A DNA stretch of 30,258 nt from Schoenoplectus triqueter (taxonomy: Eukaryota; Streptophyta; Magnoliopsida; Poales; Cyperaceae): the NCBI GenBank assembly GCA_964058805.1, contig CAXKVV010001956.1, positions 1 to 30,258 of the forward strand, written 5' to 3'. Below, piece by piece: positions 1 to 9,665 of the stretch. Each line of letters begins with the position of its first letter. Position 1 is the first letter of the stretch. A program made the position numbers and the translations under genes. The notes under the pieces are model-generated. The model saw only the letters and a program-made list of their open reading frames with translations, ran no database searches and was not told the origin of the DNA.

Positions 1-3000
1 TCTACCTTTGCCGGCACAACAAAGGTCTTTAGGGTTTGGATGTGGTTCACCTCTCTTGGTATGAGGTCTTTGAAATGCCTTTCGGGAACCACAGTAATCT
101 CTAGCGCTGCCATCTCTTCTTCTATTTCAATATTCATAACTGAGTTGGAGCGGTAGATTTCTTTGATCGGCTTACGTCTCGCAGCCTTAGGTTTGCTAGG
201 TATGGGAGTGTGCGAGATCGTATAAGCCACCCCTTTGCCCTTGCTATTCGAGTTGTGCGGAGCTGGGTCTTGTTGAAAGCTCTTCGGGAGTTGGATCGTC
301 CCGTTTTTGTGCCCTTCTTCTATTAGGTCTTTGAATACCCAGCATTCTTCAATTGTATGGCCCAGTATGCGATGATAAGGGCAGAATTCGCCTTCACCGG
401 CTCTTTCTATGTCTGCGGGTCTTTTGCAGACAGGAAGTGTCAATCCGCTCTTTAAGGCCTGCTCAAATATCCGAGCTGTTTTATTTTTCAGGAAAGAGTA
501 TGGTTTACTCTTCTTGACCTTGAGGGTTTGCATGACGGTCGGTTGTTTAGCTTTCGTTTCTTCCCCCTTTGATTCATCTACTATAACAATTACCCGTTTG
601 CCGCTATCGGGTGTTTGTCTTTCGGGGGTCCCGGAACGGGGTTCGCTCGTCATTTCCTTGAGTAGCTCGGAGTTATAGATCGCGGTTTGCAGGTTTTCAA
701 TCATTACCATGATTTCATTGTGTTGCGTCTTGATATCCTGCATCACTTCCCATTGTTCAGACACCTCTCTTCTATTATTTTCAACCTGGTGTCTTATTTC
801 GTCGATCGCATTCCAGACGCGACCTTCAAAATTTTCCCGCCATGAGCGTTCTTCATTTATAGGTCTTGGCCTAACCGGGTTATCCCTTCCGCTACCGGGT
901 CCCGTGTTGATCATATATGACTCCTCACTTTCATTATCTGTTTCAGGCCCTTTATATGGCTTCTTGAGGATGTGATAGATGATCTCTTCGTCAGATTCCT
1001 CTTCCCAGGGTTGACGATCATGGCCAGACTCTTCTCCCGAGGTGGTATCGCCCGAGTTGTTAGAATCTTCGGAGTCTTCTCCCGAAGTTGCCTCTATGAT
1101 CTGAATTTGAGGGGTGTTGGCAGGCTTAAAATTGAAAATGACCTCCTCTTCAGAATCACTTGCATTGATTTCGCTCGGTTTTATTTGGGCCTTATACGCA
1201 GCCACCTGTTTGAAGCTGAAGGTTGCTTCTTCACCCGACTTTCTTCCGGGTCTTTGGGCTCGAGCACCTCGGGGTTTAATATTAAATTTGACCTCTTCTT
1301 CTTCTCCGGATGAGGTATCAAATTTAGGGCCTTTATTGAAAGATTTCTGACTTGCTTTAGTCATTGGCCGGCTCGGCGCCACAGCGGATTTAGGCAGAAA
1401 GTACTGGGCGTCATTGAATTTAATCTCATGCACCCCGAATGGCTTGACATCTCCATCAATTCTCTTTTGCTTACCATTCTCAATATATTTCAGGCATTGG
1501 TGCAGAGTAGAGGGTATGACCTGATTGCTGTGAAGCCACGGGCGACCCAGCAACGCCCGATAAGAGGTTTCAGCGTCAATGACATAGAATTTAGTAGGCG
1601 CCTTTAGGCTTCCGCATTGCAGGTTCAAAGTTATAGCTCCCAGGGCCTTTTGGGAGTTTTGGTTGAAGCCATGAATAATCACCTTTTCGTCAGATAGATT
1701 CTTCACATCTAAGGTGGTGGTCTTCAGAGTTTTGAGCGGCATGATATTGATCGAAGACCCTGCGTCGACCAAGATGCGGCCAATCTTCTGCCCTCCACAA
1801 TTTCCTGTGATGTACAGCGGGCGATTATGGTCGACGGTGCCTATTAGGAGGTCATCGTCTGTGAAATTTATACAGGCGGCCCGTTTGGCGGTGAATAGGG
1901 CTTCTTGCATATTTTGTTCTACGAAGTATGACTTGTACTTCTCGGGATCTTGCAAGGCCTGGATTAGTACCTCCCTTAGGTCTTGTGACATCATCAACGC
2001 GTCAAATATGCTTAATAGCGCTGGGATCTTACGCAGATGTGCCAACACATTATATTCTTCGCCCGTTGACCGGATCCTTTCTGGGTTCTTGCTTGAATTC
2101 TCGACCTCTTTGCCTTTATTCTGGGCCTTGTCCTTTCCTTTATCGGAATCCTTGGGAGCTTGTCTCTCAGGTATATAAGTCCCGGACCGGAGCATGGCTT
2201 TGCATTCTTCACTCTTGGTCCCAGAGGTGCTTGCTTCCCCTTCGTCATTCGGGAAGAACATCTCCTCTAATGTTGGCATATCTTCGTCGTGAGAAGAATA
2301 TACCATATTGCACGAAGCACCCCAGATCTCTTCGCTTTCTTCTTTATTTATTTCTCCATTCACATTTTCTTTCTTTTGACCTAGGGTTAGCTTCTCCCAG
2401 TCTTCTTTGGAGATGAAATGTTGAAGGGTGATCACCTCGGGACTGCCCTGCTCATATTCTTCAATCTTATTCTTTTTGGACTTGTTGCTTCTATGCTTCT
2501 TTTTCTTCTTAAGAACCTGGTCTTGGCTCTGGTCCACCTTATAATATACCCTGGGTTTTGGTGGGACCACTGGCGTGATGTCGTCTTTCCATTTCATGCC
2601 AGGTTCTTTCTTAAGGGCTTTAAGCATTTTAATCGATTTCTTCGATAGGTGCGTAGTCCATTGTTCTTCTTGATCTTCGCTTAATTGGCCCGGGACTTTC
2701 TCTTCTTCGTGAGAGATCGTGTTGGCCTGCTCATGGGCTGATGGGCTTTGCAAGAACCCTTTAGGTAAAGTAATTTCACCGTTTTTATACGCCTTCTCGA
2801 CCCAATCTTTGAAGACCCAGCAATCTTCAATTGAGTGCCCTATTATTCTGTGGTATGGGCAGAAGTTGGGTTTGTCCGATTTATCGGCATCTTCCGGGCG
2901 TTTACTGGCCGGCAGGGTTAGGCCGTTCTTCAGTGCCCCTCTGAAGATTTGGGCAACTTTATCTTTTCTGAAGGAGTACGGTTTAGATTTCTTTTGTTTA

Positions 3001-5264
3001 AGGGATTCAAAACTCCGTGAACTCCCTCCTGGGTTGGGCCTGGGTCCCTTATTATAATTGTTGCCATTTATGCTACTGCTGCCGCCTTGGGTGTCTGCGT
3101 TGGCAACTATCTTATCTTTCAACGAGGTGAATGCCACTTTGGTCTCGGCTCGGGCTCCTCGTTGCGGCCTATTATTCATAAAGTTCGGCACGGTATGCGG
3201 TGACATCCTTTCCATGTTGGATACCGATCTGAGCAAGTCTTTGAATGTGTTGACCTTTGTCACACCAAGAAGCATGCCCATCCACCCGTCAATGTTCTTC
3301 ATGATTAGGTTGACGGCCTCATCTTCGGTTAATGTGCGGTCGCATTTGATGCTGAGGTTCCGCCATCTGTTGATAAAATTTGTCATTGACTCCCCTTTCT
3401 TGGGTTTGGTGCTTGCCAGATCGGCTATATTTATTTTGTCAGACACCATGACAAAACGTGCCCTGAACGAGTCTGCCATCTCGTCCCAGGTCCTGATGCT
3501 GTTGTTTTCTAATGAATAGTACCATTGGAAAGCGGTTCCCACTAGGCTTTGAGGGAATTGTCTTAACAACAGTGCATCATTGCCGCCCGTGTTACCGCAC
3601 GAGGCTACAAAGTGGGCCAGGTGTTGTTCGGGGTTCAGGTCTTTATTGCCTTCCCCGGAGAAGGTCCTGAAACGAGGGATCACATACCCTTTAGGATATT
3701 CTTCTAAATCGTATATGGTAGGGTATGGATGTCCACAGTTTTTGATGGGAGGGATAGCGTATCCACCTCCAGCTATTTGCATTTGCTGGGCAATCATGGC
3801 TTGAATCTCTTTCCGGGATATTCCCGTTGGTTCAGCCTCCACTTCTATTGTTCTGTGTGGATGAGGTTTAGAATCGACAGGTTGTTTTCCCTTATGATTG
3901 CTTTTGGTACTGTGGACCCCTTCTTGACGGGAGCTACCAGCTTTGAAATTGGCGTCTTGTGATTCTTGTAACGACTTGACCGCCTTAATCAATTCTTCGT
4001 TTTGTTTTAGCATGGTAGCGATTAGCTCCCGTTGCCTAATCAGCTCTTCATCCCGTGCCTCGATGTGGCCTTTTAATATTTCAATTTCATCGATAGGCAT
4101 CTCAGGACGTGTTTCGACGTCATCTTCATTGTCGAAGAGATCAGGGTTTTCGTTATGGTCTTCCCCTTCCCTGCTATTGCCTTCGGGGTTGACTCTCTTG
4201 GGGGGTCTCCCTTTTCTACCATTATTTTTGTTGGTATTTGTGACGTGAGCTTGATTAGGCGGAGACTGGTCATCCTGGACCATATTCACCTCACCATCAG
4301 TATCTGGATCAGTATCGTAGCTTATACTGATGGTGTTGACCGAGAAGTGCTCTTCATAACGAGCGGTTCTTCTCTTCTTCTTTGTTTGGTCAGGGGCAGT
4401 TATTTTTAAGTTGTTGAGTGGTATTCTCGAGCCTAATCGGCTGAATACACTCTTCTGACCTAGGCGGCTGAATACGCTCTCGGGCGGAGCGTTGGACCTG
4501 CCGGCCTTGCTGGGCTGGGTTTGAGACTGGGGTTTTGTCGGCTGGGATCCCTTTGGGACCCACACCTGCTGGGTGCTAGGTGTTGCCTTTGGTATAGACC
4601 TCCTTGTGTTCGGAGTGGAGGCAATGGCTTGCGGCTGAGCCATGCTTTGAGAGTGATCGGGGCGGGAGACGTATCGTCTCGACCTAGCGTTTTTAACGCT
4701 CTTCCTCTGTTTGAGGGCCCTGTGAGCCTTGTAGATGGCTTCTGCAGGGGTTTGAGACTTGTCCTGACGGCGCTGAGGCCTTTGAGTTGGGCGAGGTGTG
4801 GGCTTAGGCACCTCCCATGCTTGGCGGAGCTGGCCTGTGGCCGAGTTCTTGGCCACTATTCGGAGTGCCGTAAACTTGTTAGAGACCGGGATGGCTGGCC
4901 TAGCCACCAGCTGGTTCTGGTATGCATCCAGGGCCCTCTTCCTGGACGCTTGAGAGTTACGGGCAGTTTGAACTGCGACCTTTGGGGCCGTCTTCTTAGA
5001 CGGGCGCTTTCTCCTCTTTGGGGAAGTAGTAGGAGAGGCCATGATGTTGTTAGAGATCCCCTTGGGAGTCAGGGTTATCGAGTCCTCCTCTTCGTCCGGA
5101 ATGGAGATCTGGACGGTTGCGGGAGTGAAGGCGGCCACTGGGGCTGGGCCGTAGATAGTAAGTTCTTGCGGGATGGTCCCGAAGAACATGAATAGTTTGC
5201 CCTCTGGGCTCTGAGCAGGAGTGACGGTGTAGGGAGCAAGGTTGAAGTTTCCGAAGAATGCCAT
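1..5264 (-). CDS. Gag-protease polyprotein of a gypsy-type LTR retrotransposon, partial at its 3' end
   Basis: The frame is open from the ATG at 5264-5262 to the window edge, at least 1754 codons, and I checked it in phase at six places. It encodes the structural protein and protease of an LTR retrotransposon. Seen in order: basic N-terminal region (residues about 75-95); charged coiled-coil-like stretch (about 390-434); retrotransposon gag domain (about 520-690, with FQWYYSL near 578 and GESMTNFINRW near 628); zinc-knuckle-like C-x2-H-x4-H-x4-C (802-815); lysine-rich patch (about 921-936); retropepsin-like aspartic protease with VDAGSS (aspartate 1167); acidic repeats (about 1316-1390); and a second zinc-knuckle module (1628-1641). 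Reverse transcriptase and integrase should follow beyond base 1. The ATG was chosen because it is the first in frame, just after the leader. The gypsy assignment rests on the gag and protease type and a non-copia primer site; reverse transcriptase would settle it. The length before reverse transcriptase seems large for the group. Confidence 0.85.
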   Translation of the reverse strand, partial: MAFFGNFNLAPYTVTPAQSPEGKLFMFFGTIPQELTIYGPAPVAAFTPATVQISIPDEEEDSITLTPKGISNNIMASPTTSPKRRKRPSKKTAPKVAVQTARNSQASRKRALDAYQNQLVARPAIPVSNKFTALRIVAKNSATGQLRQAWEVPKPTPRPTQRPQRRQDKSQTPAEAIYKAHRALKQRKSVKNARSRRYVSRPDHSQSMAQPQAIASTPNTRRSIPKATPSTQQVWVPKGSQPTKPQSQTQPSKAGRSNAPPESVFSRLGQKSVFSRLGSRIPLNNLKITAPDQTKKKRRTARYEEHFSVNTISISYDTDPDTDGEVNMVQDDQSPPNQAHVTNTNKNNGRKGRPPKRVNPEGNSREGEDHNENPDLFDNEDDVETRPEMPIDEIEILKGHIEARDEELIRQRELIATMLKQNEELIKAVKSLQESQDANFKAGSSRQEGVHSTKSNHKGKQPVDSKPHPHRTIEVEAEPTGISRKEIQAMIAQQMQIAGGGYAIPPIKNCGHPYPTIYDLEEYPKGYVIPRFRTFSGEGNKDLNPEQHLAHFVASCGNTGGNDALLLRQFPQSLVGTAFQWYYSLENNSIRTWDEMADSFRARFVMVSDKINIADLASTKPKKGESMTNFINRWRNLSIKCDRTLTEDEAVNLIMKNIDGWMGMLLGVTKVNTFKDLLRSVSNMERMSPHTVPNFMNNRPQRGARAETKVAFTSLKDKIVANADTQGGSSSINGNNYNKGPRPNPGGSSRSFESLKQKKSKPYSFRKDKVAQIFRGALKNGLTLPASKRPEDADKSDKPNFCPYHRIIGHSIEDCWVFKDWVEKAYKNGEITLPKGFLQSPSAHEQANTISHEEEKVPGQLSEDQEEQWTTHLSKKSIKMLKALKKEPGMKWKDDITPVVPPKPRVYYKVDQSQDQVLKKKKKHRSNKSKKNKIEEYEQGSPEVITLQHFISKEDWEKLTLGQKKENVNGEINKEESEEIWGASCNMVYSSHDEDMPTLEEMFFPNDEGEASTSGTKSEECKAMLRSGTYIPERQAPKDSDKGKDKAQNKGKEVENSSKNPERIRSTGEEYNVLAHLRKIPALLSIFDALMMSQDLREVLIQALQDPEKYKSYFVEQNMQEALFTAKRAACINFTDDDLLIGTVDHNRPLYITGNCGGQKIGRILVDAGSSINIMPLKTLKTTTLDVKNLSDEKVIIHGFNQNSQKALGAITLNLQCGSLKAPTKFYVIDAETSYRALLGRPWLHSNQVIPSTLHQCLKYIENGKQKRIDGDVKPFGVHEIKFNDAQYFLPKSAVAPSRPMTKASQKSFNKGPKFDTSSGEEEEVKFNIKPRGARAQRPGRKSGEEATFSFKQVAAYKAQIKPSEINASDSEEEVIFNFKPANTPQIQIIEATSGEDSEDSNNSGDTTSGEESGHDRQPWEEESDEEIIYHILKKPYKGPETDNESEESYMINTGPGSGRDNPVRPRPINEERSWRENFEGRVWNAIDEIRHQVENNRREVSEQWEVMQDIKTQHNEIMVMIENLQTAIYNSELLKEMTSEPRSGTPERQTPDSGKRVIVIVDESKGEETKAKQPTVMQTLKVKKSKPYSFLKNKTARIFEQALKSGLTLPVCKRPADIERAGEGEFCPYHRILGHTIEECWVFKDLIEEGHKNGTIQLPKSFQQDPAPHNSNSKGKGVAYTISHTPIPSKPKAARRKPIKEIYRSNSVMNIEIEEEMAALEITVVPERHFKDLIPREVNHIQTLKTFVVPAKV
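270..519 (-). repeat. Zinc-knuckle module, copy 2 (after the protease, same ORF)
   Basis: This is the second copy of the 82-residue module, with the same C-x2-H-x4-H-x4-C spacing at residues 1628-1641 (FCPYHR...GHTIEEC). It lies about 460 residues downstream of the protease active site, where a nucleic-acid-binding knuckle is not expected. The frame is open across both copies and everything between. An internal duplication of the element is the simplest reading. Confidence 0.8.
2748..2998 (-). repeat. Zinc-knuckle module, copy 1 (inside the gag-protease ORF)
   Basis: An 82-residue segment begins with KKSKPYSF and contains GLTLP, FCPYHR, IGH, CWVFKD, KNG and LPK. By hand alignment about 52 of 82 residues match the second copy at 270-519, without gaps. 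It lies after the gag domain, where retroelements usually carry the nucleocapsid zinc knuckle. The ligand pattern is C-x2-H-x4-H-x4-C at residues 802-815, a histidine replacing the usual second cysteine. Binding of element RNA is the expected role but is inferred. Confidence 0.8.
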
Positions 5265-5400
5265 TTCCTGCAAAAACAAAAAACACTTAAAAATTATTAG
5301 TCATTTTAGCACATAGAAGACCACTTGTATCTCTTAAGTATTCTATTTGCCTCTCTCTTCCAGAGATAAGAGGAGAATCTAGGTCCCACTGGGCGTGCCA
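5265..5400 (-). other. Retrotransposon leader with primer binding site and splice-acceptor-like tract
   Basis: On the minus strand this stretch joins the candidate LTR to the gag ATG. It starts with TGGCACGCCCAGTGGGACC (plus 5382-5400), which begins with the TGG expected of a tRNA-primed site and lies five bases from the proposed LTR end. The tRNA is not identified. Directly before the ATG is a T-rich run ending TTTTTGCAG, the form of a plant 3' splice site. Confidence 0.55.
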
Positions 5401-5725
5401 GATCCTGTGCGACCCTTTTTCGCGCGCCGCCGCACCGCCGCCGAGCGATGGGTTCTGCGGAAGAAGGACACGGAGATCCCTCCCGAGCGTGCATCTGCTA
5501 AGTGTCGGCCGATTCTGCCGTTAAGAGATATTTGGATGCACATTCAGGGGGTTTTTTAGTGATTGTGAGTTCTTGTAGATTCCGGCGGGCGCAAGCCCCC
5601 ACCGTTAATTACCCTGGGCTACGAACCTCGAGGCACCTCTGGATCTTTGAAAGAGAGAAGCAAATAGTATAGTTAAAAGATGGTCAAGTGGTCGTCTAGG
5701 TTTATAAAACGGGGTTTACGGAAGA

Positions 5726-5965
5726 TGAACCTACAAACAGATCGGTTCAATCTATGGAAGACAAACCTACAAACAGATCGGTTTTGTCCTATGGGGGACG
5801 AACCTACAAACAGATCGGTTCAGTCCATGCCACCTCGAGATGTAACCTTACCAACAGACCAGGTTAATCTCTTCATAGGGGGCTTGAGGTGAGTCTACAT
5901 ACAGACCGACTCGACCTCTGTTGATCTAGAAGATAAACCTACAAACAGACCGGTTCAATCTTAAC
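5726..5965. repeat. Short tandem sub-repeats in the LTR (ACCTACAAACAGATCGGTT type)
   Basis: Six related units of about 36-46 bp carry the core AACCTACAAACAGATCGGTT or a variant, near 5728, 5764, 5801, 5847, 5892 and 5935. Two further variants (ACCTACCTACAGA and ATCTACCTACAGA) occur near 6199 and 6239. They lie on the upstream side of the LTR TATA box, where repeated enhancer-like units are common in plant LTRs. Confidence 0.75.
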
Positions 5966-6333
5966 TAGTCAACAACCAATCACACAAAATACAACTCGAA
6001 GCGCTGAGCCGGTTGATCTTGAGGTTGGTGAATCAGGAAAAGGGTGGATATGGCCCACGTGTTTCTTCTCACTGATCTTCTAGATCATGAATTCGTAGCA
6101 CTAAGCCGATTCATAAACCTAGGAAACACAATTGCACACAATGTCAAACCTGAAGCGCTGGGCCAGTTCAACATTGAGGCATGTGTAAGTGAAGGAACCT
6201 ACCTACAGAACGGTTCACATTCACTGTTTTGTGGATGAATCTACCTACAGACCGATTCAATCTCACAGTCTCGGGAAATGAGCCAAAAGACAAACTCATC
6301 GACGGACGAGTTTAGTCTTGCCAGCTCAAATGG

Positions 6334-6841
6334 TCATGAATTACTTGTTCATGACACCGAGTCATTAAGATGTCACTTCGCTTGGACATCGTAATGTTCT
6401 TCTTCTTCAAAGTCGACATATCTCTCCATGCTGATGTCGTAGCTTTGGTCATTCTTCAGCGAGCGTCAAGATGTTCTTGTCTCGACTAATCATTCTATAC
6501 GTTGCATTACTTGTGCAAGATTACTATATTGCTCTGCACCCCTTGTGTGAGCGTATTCAATCATGAGTTACTTGCTCATGGCAGCGAGTCATTAAGATGT
6601 CACCTATCTAGGACATCATAATGTTCTTCCTCTTCAGAGTCGATGTATATCGTAGCTCTGATTATTCTTCATCAAGTGTCAAGATGTTCTTGTCTCGACA
6701 CATTCCTTCATGTTGCTATCAAAGCTTTATTCATCTCATGTCAAGATGTTCCTGTCTCGACGTACCATTCTAAATGTCATATCATGTGTGCAAATATTTA
6801 TATGTGGCTCTACACTCCTTATGTGAGCATACTTATTCATT
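6334..6841. repeat. Tandem repeat of about 227 bp, two units, in the outer LTR
   Basis: The unit beginning TCATGAATTACTTGTTCATG at 6334 recurs as TCATGAGTTACTTGCTCATG at 6561. Both continue with GAGTCATTAAGATGTCAC, GGACATC, AATGTTCTTC and GTCAAGATGTTCTTGTCTCG. The second unit is longer because the GTCAAGATGTTC...CTCGAC segment is repeated again inside it, near 6739. The units are diverged. Confidence 0.7.
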
Positions 6842-6854
6842 TCTAAAATGCACA

Positions 6855-6903
6855 AAGTCTATTATATAATATCTTTCATTATTACTTTTTATTATAAAGA
6901 TGC

Positions 6904-6951
<48 letters not shown>

Positions 6952-8120
6952 TCTCATTACTATTATTATATATTTTTATTTCTTAAACTCTATTTATTCT
7001 ATGTAGAAAATTATTTACAAAAATAATAGGAAAAGGGGTAGCTATTAATTAGAGTTTCATTTATATTTTTGGATTTTTTTTTTTATAATAGCTAAAGTAG
7101 TAAAATTTTATTTTTATTATTTCTAAACTCTATTTATTCTGTAGAAAATCACTTACAAAAATAATAGAAAATAAAATGACTATGATTTTTATTTGTATTT
7201 TTAAAATGTTTATAATAGCTAAAGTAATAGAATTTTGTTATTATATTCTATTATATTGTAATACTATTCATTATGTAAAAATTATTTACAAAATTAAAAG
7301 GTGGTTAGCTATTCTATTTTTATTATTATTATTTTTATTATTTTTTTTTTGTTTTGTTTTATTTTTAATATCTATAATAGCTAAAAAGAAATCATTTACT
7401 AATATTCTATCCTATTTATTATACTATTCATTATATCTATTTTTATTATTTCTATTTATTATCTATAGAAAAATATAAGATTTTTTTTATTATTATTTGA
7501 AAATAGTCATAAGAGATGAAATTCATTATGTTTTTATTACAACTATTATTTTTATTACATTTTATTCATCAAAAGTATTTTTATTATATATTTGTATAGA
7601 AATAACAAAAGAAATACAATTCATATTATAAAACTATATTATCATTCTTTATTATAAAAGAAAATGTATTTTACTATTTATTACCATAGTAGTATATTTT
7701 TGTATATTTTGTGCTATTTATTTTTATTATTCTTTTTTCAGAAAATATCAATATAATATCTATTATTATTCATATTTTTTTATTTATCAAAGAATATAGC
7801 TAATCTCATTATTTATTATGGTATATTATTATCACCATTATTATTTCATGGAAAATCACTTGAAAAATCAGTAAAATATATCTAATCATTATTTGTGATT
7901 TTTATTTGTATTTTTGGAATTTTTATAGTATTTAAAATGACAAGTCAAAGCTAGGTCAACTATATCAATATATGTAATGTCTTTTGCTTTTAAATTGTTT
8001 TACTATGATTATATTTTTAAAACTGGAATATTATTGTATAGAAAAATAGTATGAAAAATAAGAAAATTTTAGAAACAAATTTGAGTCAATTTGGAGTTCA
8101 AGAACATTTTTAATTAATTT
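6855..8120. repeat. AT-rich stretch with a (TTA)n microsatellite and degenerate tandem repeats
   Basis: There is no credible gene here. A (TTA)n run occupies about 6906-6950. From about 6979 a degenerate unit of 135-140 bp repeats roughly three times: AAACTCTATTTATTCT...GTAGAAAAT at 6984 and 7124, with a weaker copy from 7261, each with ATAATAGCTAAAG or a variant further on. Short open frames here come from low-complexity composition. Confidence 0.65.
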
Positions 8121-8600
8121 ATTCATTCTTTATTTGCAGTATTCTGGTATTTAACTTAATGGGCTCAATAAGTTGGGCCGTTGGATTTATCTTAAGATTT
8201 GTTCATTCAAGATGAAAGGCCCAGATCGTTCTCTTTTCTTCTTTTGAATCATAATTTATGGCCGACGTCAGATTTCCTTTGAGATTTGTTTTCATGCATC
8301 AAATCTCGTGTTTGTGCGCTGAGAGTCGTGCGCACTCGTCTCTCTGACTGTCCCGTTGACCGTTGTGCCAAGATCCGCGCTGGGAGCCACTCCCGATGAC
8401 CGGAGCTCTGCCTCTCCGATCAGGTAATCCTAGCAGCGTCGCCCCGTTGCTAAAAATCTCTCTGCCACATCTGATTAACGATCGGTACGGTGCATCATCG
8501 TGTGTAAGAGTGCCATGTTCCGGTACAGTCTCAGTTCGGTACCGATCGAGTTTTTAATCACAAATTCGGCTCAATTAATCAATGATCCTTGCAATTAACC
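8121..8600 (+). promoter_or_regulatory. Promoter-like stretch with site II motifs; no gene identified
   Basis: Composition rises from AT-rich to mixed. TGGGCT (8160-8165), TGGGCC (8174-8179) and GGCCCA (8219-8224) are site II type motifs, common in plant housekeeping promoters and bound by TCP factors. About 200 bases on, CAGGTAATCC near 8421 resembles a 5' splice site. CGATCGGTAC (8479-8488) recurs inverted at 8539-8548. I found no protein to go with it, so a promoter and first-exon relic is only a guess. Confidence 0.3.
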
Positions 8601-9665
8601 TTCTATTGTTGATCGCCTATGCTTCCTGATCATGTTTACAAGTTTGATTCTTTCTGAATTCGTTGTGTATAGCCCTATCCACCTCAGTGTTACTCGGTGC
8701 GGTACCGGCCGTGTTCGTTCAAAAGATACACACCGAGTTGCCTGCAGTTGAGTCGCTTTTCTTGCATCTTGAGTTACTTGCAAGTGCTTTATCAATCACT
8801 CAAGCAATGGAATCAAGAGGATAACACGAATCCTGCTATTGATTCACTGTGACATAGGGTCGGATTTCCAGCGATGAATGGGAGAGTTGCTTAACTCTAC
8901 TACCAATCTCAATTGTGTGACCAGACAATAGAAATGAGATATAACAGTGACATGAAACTCAAACTAGAAGCTTAAGTCTTTGATTATTCAAGTTTCATAA
9001 CTAATTTCATATGCCATACTGGCAATTCTTGAAATTGATCTAGAAACTGAGTTTTAAAAGCAACAAATGTAAAAAGAGACAGGAATCAAATATAAAGAAA
9101 TGAAATTGAATGAAAAATCACAAATCCATTGATTGCTTAATGCAAGAATTAAGCTTATTGCACAATTCACAAAAGTCATTCTCAATTACACTCTAAATTC
9201 GATAGCAGTACCTAATCAAGCTTTGCAGATGATGACTGGATCTTATGAAAGCTATGAATAGATCGAATTGAGAGACTAAGTCTACTATCAATTGATCTAA
9301 TTGCTTTTCCTTCAACTCTTCTTTGCTATCTCTCTCTTCTTCTGTTAATTGCTTCTATCTTTCACTGCTCTTGATTGCTTAACCTTCAAAACTTGCCTCT
9401 GTGTTCTCCAATTCGGTTTATATAAGCTAAGAGTGTGTAATTTGCTAAATGGTGATTGGTTGGGTAATTAGCACTTGGATCACGGCTTGGATTCAATCTC
9501 CACCTTTGGTTCAGTTTAGATCAATGGTTAGGATGTATTTGTGCTTTCTAATTACTCAATTGAGTTGGCTGTCAGTGGTTAAGCCGTTTGAGTTAGTTAC
9601 AAAGGTTCTTTTATTCACTCTTTTGCCACTCTCCATATTAACTAACCATCACTCACTTCTGGACT
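8601..9665. other. Non-coding stretch, nothing recognised
   Basis: Moderately AT-rich, complex sequence without a credible ORF in any frame. A TATA-like TTTATATAAG is at 9417-9426. A retrotransposon LTR or intron relic is possible, but I see no boundary, primer site or matching repeat. Confidence 0.4.

Larger units (their letters stand above)
5406..6854 (-). repeat. Candidate 5' LTR of the gypsy-type element
   Basis: On the minus strand the stretch begins TGTGC and ends GCACA, so it has the TG...CA ends and the short inverted termini of an LTR. The inner end is five bases from the primer binding site. Composition changes sharply at the outer end, to AT-rich simple sequence. A TATA-like TTTTATAAACC lies at plus 5697-5707, with several hundred bases of repeat-rich sequence upstream of it, as expected of U3. 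The outer boundary is inferred, because the partner LTR is outside the window. Confidence 0.5.

Noticed and set aside
409..5195. Many plus-strand open frames of 60-224 codons, including one at 4521-5195
   Set aside because: They are antisense shadows of the long minus-strand gag-protease frame, with Leu/Ser-rich composition and no family motifs.
5050..5494. Minus-strand frames at 5050-5286 and 5306-5494
   Set aside because: The first overlaps the start of gag in another phase, the second spans the LTR/leader junction, and neither has recognisable sequence.
5726..5965. Regular short repeats resembling a CRISPR array
   Set aside because: Plant LTR context, diverged repeats, irregular spacing, spacers themselves related, no cas genes.
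7176..7478. 100-codon Phe/Leu/Ile-rich frame resembling a membrane protein
   Set aside because: It is a product of T-rich repeat DNA within a degenerate tandem repeat.
8363..8795. Short frames on both strands
   Set aside because: No motif, start context or neighbour support.
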